A stretch of DNA of 64,000 nucleotides, taken from contig NZ_WBXN01000004.1 of NCBI RefSeq assembly GCF_008973465.1, forward strand, positions 3,946,501 through 4,010,500, given 5' to 3'. Positions 18,779 through 28,042 of the stretch are shown here, piece after piece; position 1 is the first letter of the stretch; each line of letters begins with the position of its first letter. Under the pieces are notes generated by a model. It saw nothing but the letters and a program-made list of their open reading frames with translations. It searched no databases and was not told the origin of the DNA. Source of the stretch: Streptomyces sp. SS1-1 (GTDB taxonomy: Bacteria > Actinomycetota > Actinomycetes > Streptomycetales > Streptomycetaceae). The translations under genes were made by a program, and so were the position numbers.

Positions 18779-19204
18779 ATGGCCACCGTTGAACTCCGCT
18801 TCAGCGCGCTGCCCGAGCACGTCAGGACCGCCCGTCTGGTGGCGGCAGCGGTGGCGCGCAGGGCCGGAGTGGACGAGGCCGTCCTGGACGAGGTCAGGCT
18901 CGCCGTGGGCGAGGCGTGCAGCCGTGCCGTCGGACTGCATCAGAGCGTCGGCATCACGGCACCGGTGAAGGTGGCGCTGATCGAGGAGGAGAAACAGTTC
19001 TCCATCGAGGTCGGCGACGAGGCCCCGCACACCGTTCCGGGTGAGCGGGTCGTCGGCGCCGATGAGGCCGACGCCGAGGAGGACGAGATGGGTCTCGCGG
19101 TCATCAGCGGGCTCGTCGACGACGTCGAGGTCTCGGCGGGCGAGCACGGCGGCCTGATCCGTATGACGTGGCCGACCGCGCCGCAGACCGTGGTGCTGCC
19201 CTGA
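18779..19204 (+). CDS. RsbW-type anti-sigma factor kinase (partner of BldG)
   Basis: A 141-residue GHKL-fold protein. VLDEVRLAVGEACSRAVGLHQ is the N-box region with the Glu that binds magnesium, and EMGLAVISGLVDDVEV is the G1 region. An acidic insertion (ADEADAEEDE) separates them. Proteins of this kind sequester a sigma factor and phosphorylate the antagonist; genetics in S. coelicolor places the equivalent next to bldG. GAGGGGGATGC precedes the ATG. A strong terminator follows 18 bp after the stop, closing the bldG operon. Confidence 0.88.
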   Translation: MATVELRFSALPEHVRTARLVAAAVARRAGVDEAVLDEVRLAVGEACSRAVGLHQSVGITAPVKVALIEEEKQFSIEVGDEAPHTVPGERVVGADEADAEEDEMGLAVISGLVDDVEVSAGEHGGLIRMTWPTAPQTVVLP

Positions 19205-19221
19205 CCCCTCCCCGTACTTCC

Positions 19222-19258
19222 GAAGGGGCCCTGCTGAGCAGGGCCCCTTCGTGTTTTA
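19222..19258 (+). terminator. Intrinsic terminator of the bldG operon
   Basis: GAAGGGGCCCTGCT and AGCAGGGCCCCTTC form a near-perfect inverted repeat with a single central G, effectively a 12-bp stem, followed by GTGTTTTAT. It is one of the clearest intrinsic terminators in the window. Confidence 0.85.
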
Positions 19259-19277
19259 TCGTATGGCGGCGGCGAAT

Positions 19278-19340
19278 TCGTGAAGGAATTCACGATCTAT
19301 TGTCCGATCATTGATCAAGGTCGCGATCATCGGATCAAGG
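19278..19340. repeat. Inverted and direct repeats upstream of hppA
   Basis: TCGTGAA-GGAA-TTCACGA is a perfect 7-bp inverted repeat beginning near 19278. Just after it, CGATCATTGATCAAGG (19305-19320) and CGATCATCGGATCAAGG (19324-19340) are imperfect direct repeats. They lie 180-240 bp upstream of hppA in AT-richer DNA and look like regulator sites; no regulator is known to me. Confidence 0.4.
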
Positions 19341-19472
19341 GGCAATCAGGGCGTCAATGGTTTTGGGGCATTAGCGCTTTCGGGTTGCGTGGCCGGATGT
19401 CGATCATTTGCTGAACGGCATGTGAAGGCCAATTCCGCTTACCGCCATCTGTTTTGATCAGGTTCCGGTACC

Positions 19473-19478
19473 TAGAAT
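19473..19478 (+). promoter_or_regulatory. Putative -10 element of hppA
   Basis: TAGAAT fits the HrdB -10 consensus and lies 42 bp before the hppA start, leaving a leader of about 36 nt with a good Shine-Dalgarno. The -35 region (TGTTTT at about 17 bp) is poor, so the assignment is tentative. Confidence 0.4.
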
Positions 19479-19520
19479 CCGTCCACATCTTGAGCTCAGC
19501 CCAAGCGTCAAGGAGGACGA

Positions 19521-21926
19521 ATGGCGGGGCTTTCTACCCCTCATCAGCTTGACCATCCCACTACTCTCGCAGCGGCCGTACTGACGGATGACAACCGGGT
19601 GATCATCTCGGTGATCGGCGTGGTCGCCCTGGCGGCGCTCGTCGTCGCCGGCGTCCTGGTGCGTCAGGTGCTCGCCGCGGGCGAGGGCACCGACAGCATG
19701 AAGAAGATCGCCGCCGCGGTCCAGGAAGGCGCCAACGCCTATCTGGCCCGGCAGCTGCGCACGCTCGGCGTATTCGCCGTCGTCGTGTTCTTCCTGCTCA
19801 TGCTGCTGCCCGCGGACGACTGGAATCAGCGCATCGGCCGATCGGTCTTCTTCCTGATCGGCGCCGCGTTCTCGGCGGCCACCGGCTATATCGGAATGTG
19901 GCTCGCCGTGCGCAGCAATGTGCGCGTCGCCGCGGCGGCACGGGAAGCGACCCCCGCGGAAGGTGAACCGGAAAAGGATCTCACCGCCGTATCGCACAAA
20001 GCCATGAAGATCGCTTTCCGCACGGGCGGCGTCGTCGGCATGTTCACGGTGGGGCTCGGTCTGCTGGGCGCCTCCTGTGTGGTGCTCGTCTACGCGGCCG
20101 ACGCGCCGAAGGTGCTCGAAGGATTCGGTCTCGGTGCCGCGCTGATCGCGATGTTCATGCGTGTCGGCGGCGGCATCTTCACCAAGGCCGCCGACGTCGG
20201 CGCCGACCTGGTCGGAAAGGTCGAACAGGGCATTCCGGAGGACGACCCGCGCAATGCCGCGACCATCGCCGACAACGTGGGCGACAACGTCGGCGACTGC
20301 GCCGGAATGGCGGCCGACCTCTTCGAGTCGTACGCGGTGACGCTGGTCGCCGCCCTGATCCTCGGGTCGGCCGCGTTCGGCGACCTGGGGCTCGCGTTCC
20401 CGCTGATCGTGCCCGCGATCGGCGTGATCACCGCGATGATCGGCATCTTCGCGGTGGCCCCGCGCCGCTCCGACCGCAGCGGCATGACCGCGATCAACCG
20501 CGGGTTCTTCATCTCCGCGGTCATCTCGATCGTGCTCGTCGCGATCGCCGTGTTCGCCTACCTGCCGTCGTCCTACGCGGACCTCGACGGCGTCACCGAC
20601 GCCGCCATCGCGGGCAAGGACGGCGACCCGCGGATCCTGGCGCTCGTCGCCGTCGGCATCGGCATCCTGCTCGCGGCCGTCATCCAGCAGCTGACCGGGT
20701 ACTTCACCGAGACCAACCGGCGCCCCGTGCGGGACATCGGCAAGACCTCGCTGACCGGTCCCGCGACCGTCGTCCTCGCCGGCATCTCCGTCGGCCTGGA
20801 GTCCGCCGTCTACACCGCCCTGCTGATCGGCCTCGGCGTGTACGGGGCGTTCCTGCTCGGCGGCACGTCGATCATGCTGGCGCTGTTCGCGGTGGCGCTG
20901 GCCGGCACCGGCCTGCTCACCACGGTCGGTGTGATCGTCGCCATGGACACCTTCGGTCCGGTCTCCGACAACGCGCAGGGCATCGCCGAGATGTCCGGTG
21001 ACGTCGAGGGCGCGGGCGCCCAGGTCCTCACCAACCTGGACGCGGTCGGCAACACCACCAAGGCCATCACCAAGGGCATCGCCATCGCCACCGCCGTCCT
21101 GGCGGCGGCGGCGCTCTTCGGGTCGTACCGCGACGCCATCACCACCGGAGCGCGGGACGTCGGCGAGAAGCTCACCGGCGAGGGCGCGCCGATGAACCTG
21201 ATGATGGACATCTCGCAGCCCAACAACCTGGTCGGCCTCATCGCGGGCGCGGCCGTCGTGTTCCTCTTCTCCGGACTCGCCATCAACGCCGTGTCCCGGT
21301 CGGCGGGTGCCGTGGTCTACGAGGTGCGGCGGCAGTTCCGTGAGCGGCCCGGGATCATGGACTACACGGAGAAGCCGGAGTACGGCAAGGTCGTGGACAT
21401 CTGTACCCGGGACGCCCTGCGCGAGCTCGCCACGCCCGGTCTGCTCGCCGTGATGGCACCCATCTTCATCGGGTTCACCCTCGGAGTCGGCGCCCTGGGC
21501 GCCTTCCTGGCGGGCGCCATCGGCTGCGGCACGCTGATGGCGGTCTTCCTCGCCAACTCCGGAGGGGCCTGGGACAACGCCAAGAAGCTCGTCGAGGACG
21601 GCCACCACGGCGGCAAGGGCAGCGAGGCCCACGCCGCGACGGTGATCGGTGACACGGTCGGCGACCCCTTCAAGGACACCGCCGGACCGGCGATCAACCC
21701 GCTGCTGAAGGTGATGAACCTGGTCGCGCTGCTCATCGCGCCCGCGGTCATCCAGTTCAGCTACGGCGACGACAAGAACGTCGCCGTGCGTGTGCTGATC
21801 GCCATCGCCTCGCTGCTGGTGATCGTCGGCTCGGTCTACGTCTCCAAGCGCCGTGGCATCGCGATGGGCGACGACGGCAATGCCGAGAGGGTGTCCAACC
21901 CGGCGGATCCCGCGGTGGTTTCGTAG
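19521..21926 (+). CDS. hppA: Membrane-bound proton-pumping pyrophosphatase
   Basis: Polytopic enzyme (801 residues, about 16 membrane segments) that hydrolyses pyrophosphate and pumps protons. Hallmarks: GGGIFTKAADVGADLVGKVE and EDDPRNAATIADNVGDNVGDCAG (substrate-binding acidic motifs), and the C-terminal pair AWDNAKKLVEDG and GDTVGDPFKDTAGPAINPLLKV. The diagnostic position in VGNTTKAITKG is lysine, as in potassium-independent H+-PPases; potassium-dependent enzymes have alanine there. AAGGAGGACGA precedes the ATG. It is a single-gene unit with its own promoter, and a GC-rich hairpin follows the stop. Confidence 0.96.
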   Translation: MAGLSTPHQLDHPTTLAAAVLTDDNRVIISVIGVVALAALVVAGVLVRQVLAAGEGTDSMKKIAAAVQEGANAYLARQLRTLGVFAVVVFFLLMLLPADDWNQRIGRSVFFLIGAAFSAATGYIGMWLAVRSNVRVAAAAREATPAEGEPEKDLTAVSHKAMKIAFRTGGVVGMFTVGLGLLGASCVVLVYAADAPKVLEGFGLGAALIAMFMRVGGGIFTKAADVGADLVGKVEQGIPEDDPRNAATIADNVGDNVGDCAGMAADLFESYAVTLVAALILGSAAFGDLGLAFPLIVPAIGVITAMIGIFAVAPRRSDRSGMTAINRGFFISAVISIVLVAIAVFAYLPSSYADLDGVTDAAIAGKDGDPRILALVAVGIGILLAAVIQQLTGYFTETNRRPVRDIGKTSLTGPATVVLAGISVGLESAVYTALLIGLGVYGAFLLGGTSIMLALFAVALAGTGLLTTVGVIVAMDTFGPVSDNAQGIAEMSGDVEGAGAQVLTNLDAVGNTTKAITKGIAIATAVLAAAALFGSYRDAITTGARDVGEKLTGEGAPMNLMMDISQPNNLVGLIAGAAVVFLFSGLAINAVSRSAGAVVYEVRRQFRERPGIMDYTEKPEYGKVVDICTRDALRELATPGLLAVMAPIFIGFTLGVGALGAFLAGAIGCGTLMAVFLANSGGAWDNAKKLVEDGHHGGKGSEAHAATVIGDTVGDPFKDTAGPAINPLLKVMNLVALLIAPAVIQFSYGDDKNVAVRVLIAIASLLVIVGSVYVSKRRGIAMGDDGNAERVSNPADPAVVS

Positions 21927-21954
21927 GCGGTCTTACGGCAGCACGGCTCCATGG

Positions 21955-21993
21955 GCGGGCGGCCCGGCGCGCATCGACGTGCCGGCCGCCCGC
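21955..21993 (+). terminator. GC-rich hairpin downstream of hppA
   Basis: GCGGGCGGCCCGGC pairs with GCCGGCCGCCCGC (one bulged base) across a loop of about 12 nt, starting 29 bp after the stop. No T-run follows. Confidence 0.5.
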
Positions 21994-22141
21994 TCCGCGC
22001 TTGTTCAGGCCCTACGCCGTGACGCTTGTCTCACATGGTGTAAACGGCGCGAAGAGGTAGTAAAAGCCGCAAATAGCACGGTGTCATCATCTGCCCGCCG
22101 TGTAGGGTCCCGTGGCCGAGAGCCACGAAGGGACCAGACCG

Positions 22142-22723
22142 GTGAACAAGAAGCTCGCTGCCTCGCTGTCCGGCGGTGCGGTACTGATACTGGCGCTGAC
22201 GGGCTGCACGAGCGACGAGGGCAACAAGGAGCTCGACGCCTGGGCCAAGAAGGTCTGCGACCAGGTGCCGGCCCAGAACGCCAAGATCTCGGCCGCCTAC
22301 GTCGCGATCACGAAGGCCGCCAAGGACACCTCCAGCACGCCCAAGGAACTGCAGGCCGCCGACTCCAAGGCCTTCCAGGACCTCGCCGAGGGCTACAAGG
22401 CGCGCGCCACGCTCATCCGTGACGCCGGTGCGCCCCCCGGCGTCGAGGACGGCGCGAAGAACCAGCAGGACGTCGTCAAGCGGCTGACCGAACTCTCCAC
22501 GGCCTACGGCGACCTGAAGAAGCAGGTCGACGGGCTGAACACCAAGGACCAGGGGAAGTTCGCGTCCGGCCTGAAGGACGTGTCCGCCGAGATGAAGCAG
22601 GTCGAGACGCAGCGTCAGAGCGCCATCGCCTCGCTGAAGAAGCTCGAGTCGGGTGACGTGAAGACGGCCCTCACCTCCCAGGAGGGCTGCAAGCAGGCCG
22701 TCGAGTCCGGCTCCGCCGGCTGA
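22142..22723 (+). CDS. Small secreted lipoprotein, helical
   Basis: A 193-residue protein with a signal peptide ending in a lipobox: MNKKLAASLSGGAVLILALTGC, lipidated Cys at residue 22. The mature part is rich in Lys, Ala, Glu and Gln with heptad-like spacing (ELSTAYGDLKKQVDGLNTKDQG), suggesting an alpha-helical bundle. It contains just two further cysteines (VCDQVP near the start, EGCKQAV near the end) that could form a disulfide. No function is recognised. GTG 22142 has GAAGGGACCAGACCG upstream. It lies 35 bp ahead of the methyltransferase. Confidence 0.72.
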   Translation: MNKKLAASLSGGAVLILALTGCTSDEGNKELDAWAKKVCDQVPAQNAKISAAYVAITKAAKDTSSTPKELQAADSKAFQDLAEGYKARATLIRDAGAPPGVEDGAKNQQDVVKRLTELSTAYGDLKKQVDGLNTKDQGKFASGLKDVSAEMKQVETQRQSAIASLKKLESGDVKTALTSQEGCKQAVESGSAG

Positions 22724-22758
22724 CCGCCCCGTGAGGCGGCACGGGTCACAATGAGGGC

Positions 22759-24312
22759 GTGAGCGACTCCAGCCGGCCCCAGCCCGCCCCGACCGTCCTG
22801 CCCGACCTCCCCGCACTGCCCGGCACCGGGCAGCCGGATGTCGCAGCCCGTCTGCGGGAGGCCCTCCTCGGGGCCTCCTTCACCGCCGACGGGCTGCTCG
22901 AGCTGCTCGGCGCGCCCGCGTACGCGGCGCTCGCCCGCAGCGAGACGGTGCCCGCGCTCCGGGCCACGCGCGGGGACACCCCGCTGGAGGCGCTCGTACG
23001 GCTGTTCCTGCTCCAGCAGCCGGTGCCGTACGCGCGCGTGGCGGACGTCCTGCCCCTCGACGCGTGCCTGGAGAGCGGCTGGCTGGCCCGGTCCGGCGGC
23101 GACGACGTCCGGGCCACGGTCGACGTACGGCCCTACGGCGGGCCCGGGGGCGAGGACTGGTTCATCGTGTCCGACCTGGGCTGTGCGGTCGGCGGGGCCG
23201 GCGGCATCGGGAACACGGCCGAGGAGGTCGTCCTCGGCGTCGGCGGCGCCTCCACGACCCTCGCCGGGATCACCGTGCGCACGCCGGTCGCCTCCGCGCT
23301 CGACCTCGGCACCGGCTCCGGCATCCAGGCCCTGCACGCCGCGCAGCACGCCACGCGCGTGACGGCGACCGACCTCAACCCGCGCGCGCTGCACATCACC
23401 GCGCTCACCCTGGCGCTCTCCGGCGCCCCGGCGGCGGACTTGCGGCAGGGGTCGCTGTTCGAGCCGCTGGAGGACGGGGAGACGTACGACCTGATCGTCT
23501 CCAACCCGCCGTTCGTGATCTCGCCGGGCGCCCGGCTGACGTACCGCGACGGCGGGATGGGCGGCGACGACCTGTGCCGTTCGGTCGTCCAGGGGGCGGG
23601 CGACCGCCTGAACGAGGGCGGGTACGCGCAGTTCCTCGCCAACTGGCAGCACGTGGAGGGCGAGGACTGGCAGGACCGCGTCCGCGCGTGGGTGCCGCGC
23701 GGCTGCGACGCGTGGATCGTGCAGCGCGAGGTGCAGGACGTCACGCAGTACGCCGAGCTGTGGCTGCGGGACGCCGGTGACCACCGCGGGGACACGGCCG
23801 CGTACCAGGCGCGGTACGACGCGTGGCTGGACGAGTTCGAGGCGCGCAAGGTGAAGGCCGTCGGGTTCGGCTGGATCACCCTGCGCCGGACGGCGGCCGC
23901 CGAGCCGTCGATCACGGTCGAGGAGTGGCCGCACCCCGTCGAACAGCCGCTCGGGGACACCGTACGCGCGCACTTCGAGCGCCTCGACTATCTGCGCGGC
24001 CGGGACGACGCCGCGCTGCTGGAGGACCGCTTCCGGCTGGTGGCCGAGGTCGTGCAGGAGCAGATCGGACTGCCGGGCGCCGAGGACCCCGAGCACGTGG
24101 TGCTGCGGCAGCACCGGGGCATGCGGCGGGCCACCCAGGTCGACACGGTCGGCGCGGGCTTCGCCGGCGTGTGCGACGGCTCGCTGACCGCGGGCCGGAT
24201 CCTGGACGCCATCGCCCAGCTGATGAGCGAGGACCCGGTGGTGCTGCGCGACCGTACGCCCGCGCAGATCCGGCTGCTGGTGGAGCAGGGGTTCCTCGAA
24301 CCGACTCGCTGA
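22759..24312 (+). CDS. SAM-dependent N5-glutamine-type or RlmG-like methyltransferase
   Basis: A 517-residue cytosolic protein. An N-terminal helical domain (about 1-160) precedes a class I methyltransferase fold: ALDLGTGSGIQALHAAQHA (motif I), VTATDLNPRALHIT (motif II) and YDLIVSNPPFVIS (motif IV). NPPF is the signature of methyltransferases acting on planar nitrogens of glutamine or nucleobases. The C-terminal 200 residues are family-specific (GWITLRR, RTPAQIRLLVEQGFLEPTR). The substrate is unknown; rRNA or a protein glutamine are the options. GTG 22759 lies 6 nt after CACAAT, a weak leaderless -10, and no Shine-Dalgarno is present. Confidence 0.85.
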   Translation: MSDSSRPQPAPTVLPDLPALPGTGQPDVAARLREALLGASFTADGLLELLGAPAYAALARSETVPALRATRGDTPLEALVRLFLLQQPVPYARVADVLPLDACLESGWLARSGGDDVRATVDVRPYGGPGGEDWFIVSDLGCAVGGAGGIGNTAEEVVLGVGGASTTLAGITVRTPVASALDLGTGSGIQALHAAQHATRVTATDLNPRALHITALTLALSGAPAADLRQGSLFEPLEDGETYDLIVSNPPFVISPGARLTYRDGGMGGDDLCRSVVQGAGDRLNEGGYAQFLANWQHVEGEDWQDRVRAWVPRGCDAWIVQREVQDVTQYAELWLRDAGDHRGDTAAYQARYDAWLDEFEARKVKAVGFGWITLRRTAAAEPSITVEEWPHPVEQPLGDTVRAHFERLDYLRGRDDAALLEDRFRLVAEVVQEQIGLPGAEDPEHVVLRQHRGMRRATQVDTVGAGFAGVCDGSLTAGRILDAIAQLMSEDPVVLRDRTPAQIRLLVEQGFLEPTR

Positions 24313-24533
24313 CGGGACGCCGGGCGCGGCCGGGAGGCGGGCGAAACAGGCCAACCTTCCTGGAACCGGCCAACCTCCCGGAACGACCGCGCGCCCGGCG
24401 CCCCGCGCCGACTCCCGTTCACCCCGGGTTCGCCCGCCCGTCCCCCGCGCCTGACAGCCTCGCCGGGCCGAGGCACGCGCGTGTGGGGACGCGCGGCGGG
24501 AAAGAGGGGCGGGAAAGAGGGGCGGGCGGGACC

Positions 24534-24731
24534 ATGGAAACCGGGCCGGCGATCTTCACAGGCGTCGTGTTCGCCCTGTTCGGCGGGGGCCTCTCGGTAT
24601 GGACCGTAGTGCGGGTGCGGCAGGGCCGGCCCGTCGCCCACGGTGTGAACCCCGTCGCATCGGCGGCGCTCGCGGGGCTGGTCTCGGTGCTCGCGCTGAT
24701 CACCGGCATCTGGGGCTTCTCCCGTCTCTGA
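24534..24731 (+). CDS. Small two-helix membrane protein
   Basis: A 65-residue protein with two hydrophobic helices, TGVVFALFGGGLSVWTVV and SAALAGLVSVLALITGIWGF, separated by a basic loop (RVRQGRPVAHG). GAAAGAGGGGCGGGCGGGACC before the ATG gives a good ribosome site; a 13-bp tandem repeat GGGAAAGAGGGGC lies in that leader. Function unknown. It precedes topA but on a separate promoter, to judge from the 250-bp gap. Confidence 0.55.
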   Translation: METGPAIFTGVVFALFGGGLSVWTVVRVRQGRPVAHGVNPVASAALAGLVSVLALITGIWGFSRL

Positions 24732-24869
24732 GAACGGCTCGTGAGCTGCGCGGCCGATAATTGGGGGCCGATCTTCCGGAAAGGCTCGAAAAGGCCGGTG
24801 GCCACTCCGGGCGGCAGGAATGGCGGAAGTCGGGTTACCGTTCGAGTGGCCGTTGCGGGCTTTTCCCGT

Positions 24870-24900
24870 TTGACAACGGGGCGGGATGTACCGTCACACT
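24870..24900 (+). promoter_or_regulatory. Putative topA promoter
   Basis: TTGACA (24870-24875) is a perfect -35 hexamer. The best matching -10 is CACACT at 24895-24900 with a long 19-bp spacer, which would suit the supercoiling-sensitive topA promoter known in Streptomyces. The start codon is about 80 bp downstream. Confidence 0.4.
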
Positions 24901-24981
24901 CCGCAGCGTCAGCACCACCACCCGACCCCGGGCGCCACCGATCCTGGGGAGGCCCAGCGTCGACCGGAGAGAAGAGCGAAG

Positions 24982-27846
24982 TTGTCCCCGACCAGCGAGA
25001 CCGCACAGGGCGGCCGCCGACTCGTCATCGTCGAGTCGCCTGCCAAGGCGAAGACGATCAAGAGCTATCTCGGCCCCGGCTACGTAGTCGAGGCGAGCGT
25101 CGGGCACATCCGCGACCTTCCCAACGGCGCCGCCGAGGTGCCGGAGAAGTACACGGGTGAGGTCCGCCGTCTCGGCGTGGACGTCGAACACGACTTTGAG
25201 CCGATCTATGTGGTCAACGCCGATAAGAAGGCTCAGGTCAAGAAGCTCAAGGACCTGCTGAAGGAATCCGACGAGCTCTTCCTCGCCACCGATGAGGACC
25301 GCGAGGGCGAGGCCATCGCCTGGCACCTCCAGGAGGTGCTGAAGCCGAAGGTCCCGGTCAAGCGGATGGTCTTCCACGAGATCACCAAGGCCGCGATCCA
25401 GGCCGCCGTCGCCAATCCCCGCGAGCTGAACCAGAAGCTGGTCGACGCCCAGGAGACCCGCCGCATCCTCGACCGCCTCTACGGCTACGAGGTCTCGCCG
25501 GTCCTGTGGAAGAAGGTCATGCCGCGTCTGTCGGCCGGCCGTGTCCAGTCCGTCGCCACGCGTCTCGTCGTGGAGCGGGAACGCGAGCGCATCGCCTTTC
25601 GTTCTGCCGAGTACTGGGACCTGACGGGCACCTTCGCGACCGGCCGCGCGGGGGACCCCTCGGACCCGTCGACGCTGGTCGCCCGCCTCCAGACCGTCGA
25701 CGGCAGGCGGATCGCGCAGGGCCGCGACTTCGACTCCCTGGGACAACTCAAGAGCGCGAACACCCTCCACCTCGACGAGGCCAACGCCCGCGCGCTGGCC
25801 GCCGGCCTCGAGCAGACGCAGTTCGCCGTCCGCTCCGTCGAGTCCAAGCCGTACCGCCGCTCGCCGTACGCCCCGTTCCGTACGACGACGCTGCAGCAGG
25901 AGGCGAGCCGCAAGCTCGGCTTCGGCGCGAAGGCCACCATGCAGGTCGCGCAGAAGCTGTACGAGAACGGCTACATCACGTACATGCGTACCGACTCGAC
26001 GACGCTGAGCGACACCGCGATCGCGGCCGCCCGCGCCCAGGTCACGCAGCTGTACGGCGCCGACTACCTGCCCCCGCAGCCCCGCACCTACGCGGGCAAG
26101 GTCAAGAACGCGCAGGAGGCGCACGAGGCGATCCGCCCCTCCGGCGACCGCTTCCGCACGCCCGCCGAGACCGGCCTGACCGGCGACCAGTTCAAGCTGT
26201 ACGAGCTGATCTGGAAGCGGACCGTCGCCTCCCAGATGAAGGACGCGACCGGCAACAGCGTGACCGTCAAGATCGGCGGCACCGCGGCCGACGGCCGGGA
26301 CGTCGAGTTCAGCGCGTCCGGCAAGACGATCACCTTCCACGGCTTCCTCAAGGCGTACGTCGAAGGCGCCGACGACCCGAACGCCGAGCTCGACGACCGC
26401 GAGCGCCGGCTGCCGCAGGTCGGCGAGGGCGACCGGCTGACCGCCGAGCAGATCACGGTCGACGGGCACGCCACCAAGCCCCCGGCCCGCTACACCGAGG
26501 CGTCCCTGGTCAAGGAGCTCGAGGAGCGCGAGATCGGCCGCCCGTCGACGTACGCGTCGATCATCGGCACGATCCTCGACCGCGGCTACGTGTTCAAGAA
26601 GGGCACGGCACTCGTCCCGTCCTTCCTGTCCTTCGCCGTGGTCAACCTGCTGGAGAAGCACTTCGGGCGGCTCGTCGACTACGACTTCACCGCCAAGATG
26701 GAGGACGACCTCGACCGCATCGCCCGCGGCGAGGCCCAGTCCGTGCCGTGGCTGAAGCGCTTCTACTTCGGTGAGGGCGACGGCCCGGGCATCGGCGGCG
26801 CGGCCGAGGCGGGCAACGGCGACGGGGACCACCTCGGCGGCCTCAAGGAGCTGGTGACCGACCTGGGCGCGATCGACGCCCGCGAGGTCTCCTCGTTCCC
26901 CGTCGGCAACGGCATCGTGCTGCGCGTCGGCCGCTACGGCCCGTACATCGAGCGCGGCGAGAAGGACACCGAGGAGCACCAGCGGGCCGACATCCCGGAG
27001 GACCTGGCGCCCGACGAGCTGTCCGTCGAGCTCGCCGAGGAGCTGCTGGCCAAGCCCAGCGGCGACTTCGAGCTGGGCACCGACCCGGCCACCGGCCACA
27101 CCATCGTCGCCAAGGACGGCCGCTACGGCCCGTACGTCACCGAGGTGCTCCCCGAGGGCACCCCGAAGACCGGCAAGAACGCGGTCAAGCCGCGCACCGC
27201 CTCCCTCTTCAAGTCGATGTCGCTCGACACGGTGACGCTGGACGACGCCCTGAAGCTGATGTCGCTGCCGCGTGTCGTCGGCAAGGACGCCGAGGGCCAG
27301 GAGATCACCGCGCAGAACGGCCGCTACGGCCCGTATCTGAAGAAGGGCACGGACTCGCGGTCGCTGCAGTCCGAGGAGCAGCTCTTCACGATCACGCTGG
27401 ACGAGGCGCTGGCGATCTACGCCCAGCCCAAGCAGCGCGGTCGCGCGGCCGCCAAGCCGCCGCTGAAGGAGCTCGGCACCGACCCGGTGAGCGAGAAGCC
27501 CGTGGTCGTCAAGGACGGCCGCTTCGGCCCGTATGTGACGGACGGCGAGACGAACGCCACCCTGCGCTCCGGCGACAGCGTCGAGACGATCACCCCGGAG
27601 CGCGGCTTCGAGCTGCTCGCCGAGAAGCGCGCCAAGGGCCCCGCGAAGAAGACGGCGAAGAAGAGCGCCGCCAAGAAGACGACCGCCAAGAAGGCCGCCC
27701 CGGCCAAGAAGACGGCCGCCAAGAAGACCGCGGCGAAGAAGACGACGACGGCCAAGAAGACGGCGGCGAAGAAGACCGCCGCGAAGGCCACCGCCGCGAA
27801 CGGGGCGGGCGCCTCCGACACGCCGGACTCGTCCGACGACGACTGA
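24982..27846 (+). CDS. topA: DNA topoisomerase I
   Basis: Type IA topoisomerase (954 residues) relaxing negative supercoils. Toprim domain at the N-terminus (LVIVESPAKAKTIKSYLG, then ATDEDREGEAIAWHL). The catalytic tyrosine is in NGYITYMRTDSTTLS near residue 335. Instead of zinc fingers, the C-terminus has four repeats built on RYGPYxxxG (GRYGPYIERGE, GRYGPYVTEVL, GRYGPYLKKGT, GRFGPYVTDGE), then a lysine/alanine tail (KKTAKKSAAKKTTAKKAAP and similar, about 60 residues). That basic tail is characteristic of Streptomyces TopA and raises processivity. TTG 24982 is chosen for its Shine-Dalgarno (GGAGAGAAGAGCGAAG) and because it matches the known length class. Confidence 0.96.
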   Translation: MSPTSETAQGGRRLVIVESPAKAKTIKSYLGPGYVVEASVGHIRDLPNGAAEVPEKYTGEVRRLGVDVEHDFEPIYVVNADKKAQVKKLKDLLKESDELFLATDEDREGEAIAWHLQEVLKPKVPVKRMVFHEITKAAIQAAVANPRELNQKLVDAQETRRILDRLYGYEVSPVLWKKVMPRLSAGRVQSVATRLVVERERERIAFRSAEYWDLTGTFATGRAGDPSDPSTLVARLQTVDGRRIAQGRDFDSLGQLKSANTLHLDEANARALAAGLEQTQFAVRSVESKPYRRSPYAPFRTTTLQQEASRKLGFGAKATMQVAQKLYENGYITYMRTDSTTLSDTAIAAARAQVTQLYGADYLPPQPRTYAGKVKNAQEAHEAIRPSGDRFRTPAETGLTGDQFKLYELIWKRTVASQMKDATGNSVTVKIGGTAADGRDVEFSASGKTITFHGFLKAYVEGADDPNAELDDRERRLPQVGEGDRLTAEQITVDGHATKPPARYTEASLVKELEEREIGRPSTYASIIGTILDRGYVFKKGTALVPSFLSFAVVNLLEKHFGRLVDYDFTAKMEDDLDRIARGEAQSVPWLKRFYFGEGDGPGIGGAAEAGNGDGDHLGGLKELVTDLGAIDAREVSSFPVGNGIVLRVGRYGPYIERGEKDTEEHQRADIPEDLAPDELSVELAEELLAKPSGDFELGTDPATGHTIVAKDGRYGPYVTEVLPEGTPKTGKNAVKPRTASLFKSMSLDTVTLDDALKLMSLPRVVGKDAEGQEITAQNGRYGPYLKKGTDSRSLQSEEQLFTITLDEALAIYAQPKQRGRAAAKPPLKELGTDPVSEKPVVVKDGRFGPYVTDGETNATLRSGDSVETITPERGFELLAEKRAKGPAKKTAKKSAAKKTTAKKAAPAKKTAAKKTAAKKTTTAKKTAAKKTAAKATAANGAGASDTPDSSDDD

Positions 27847-28042
27847 GTCCGGGCGACGGCCTGGACGGGAAGAGGGCGCGGGTCGATATCGGCCCGAATC
27901 CGGCGCTCCGGGCCCGGCGTTGAGGGCCCGTACCGCGTTTCGGGTTCGCGAAACGAACGCCTCGGCATCAGTTTGGTGTCGGGGCGGGCGTCCGTTCGGG
28001 CGGGCGCGCCGGGCTGTCGGTGCGTCCCGATAGGCTGAACGC

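Noticed and set aside
19458..21632. Open frame of about 720 codons antisense to hppA
   Set aside because: His/Asp/Glu/Gly-rich shadow with no recognisable domain.
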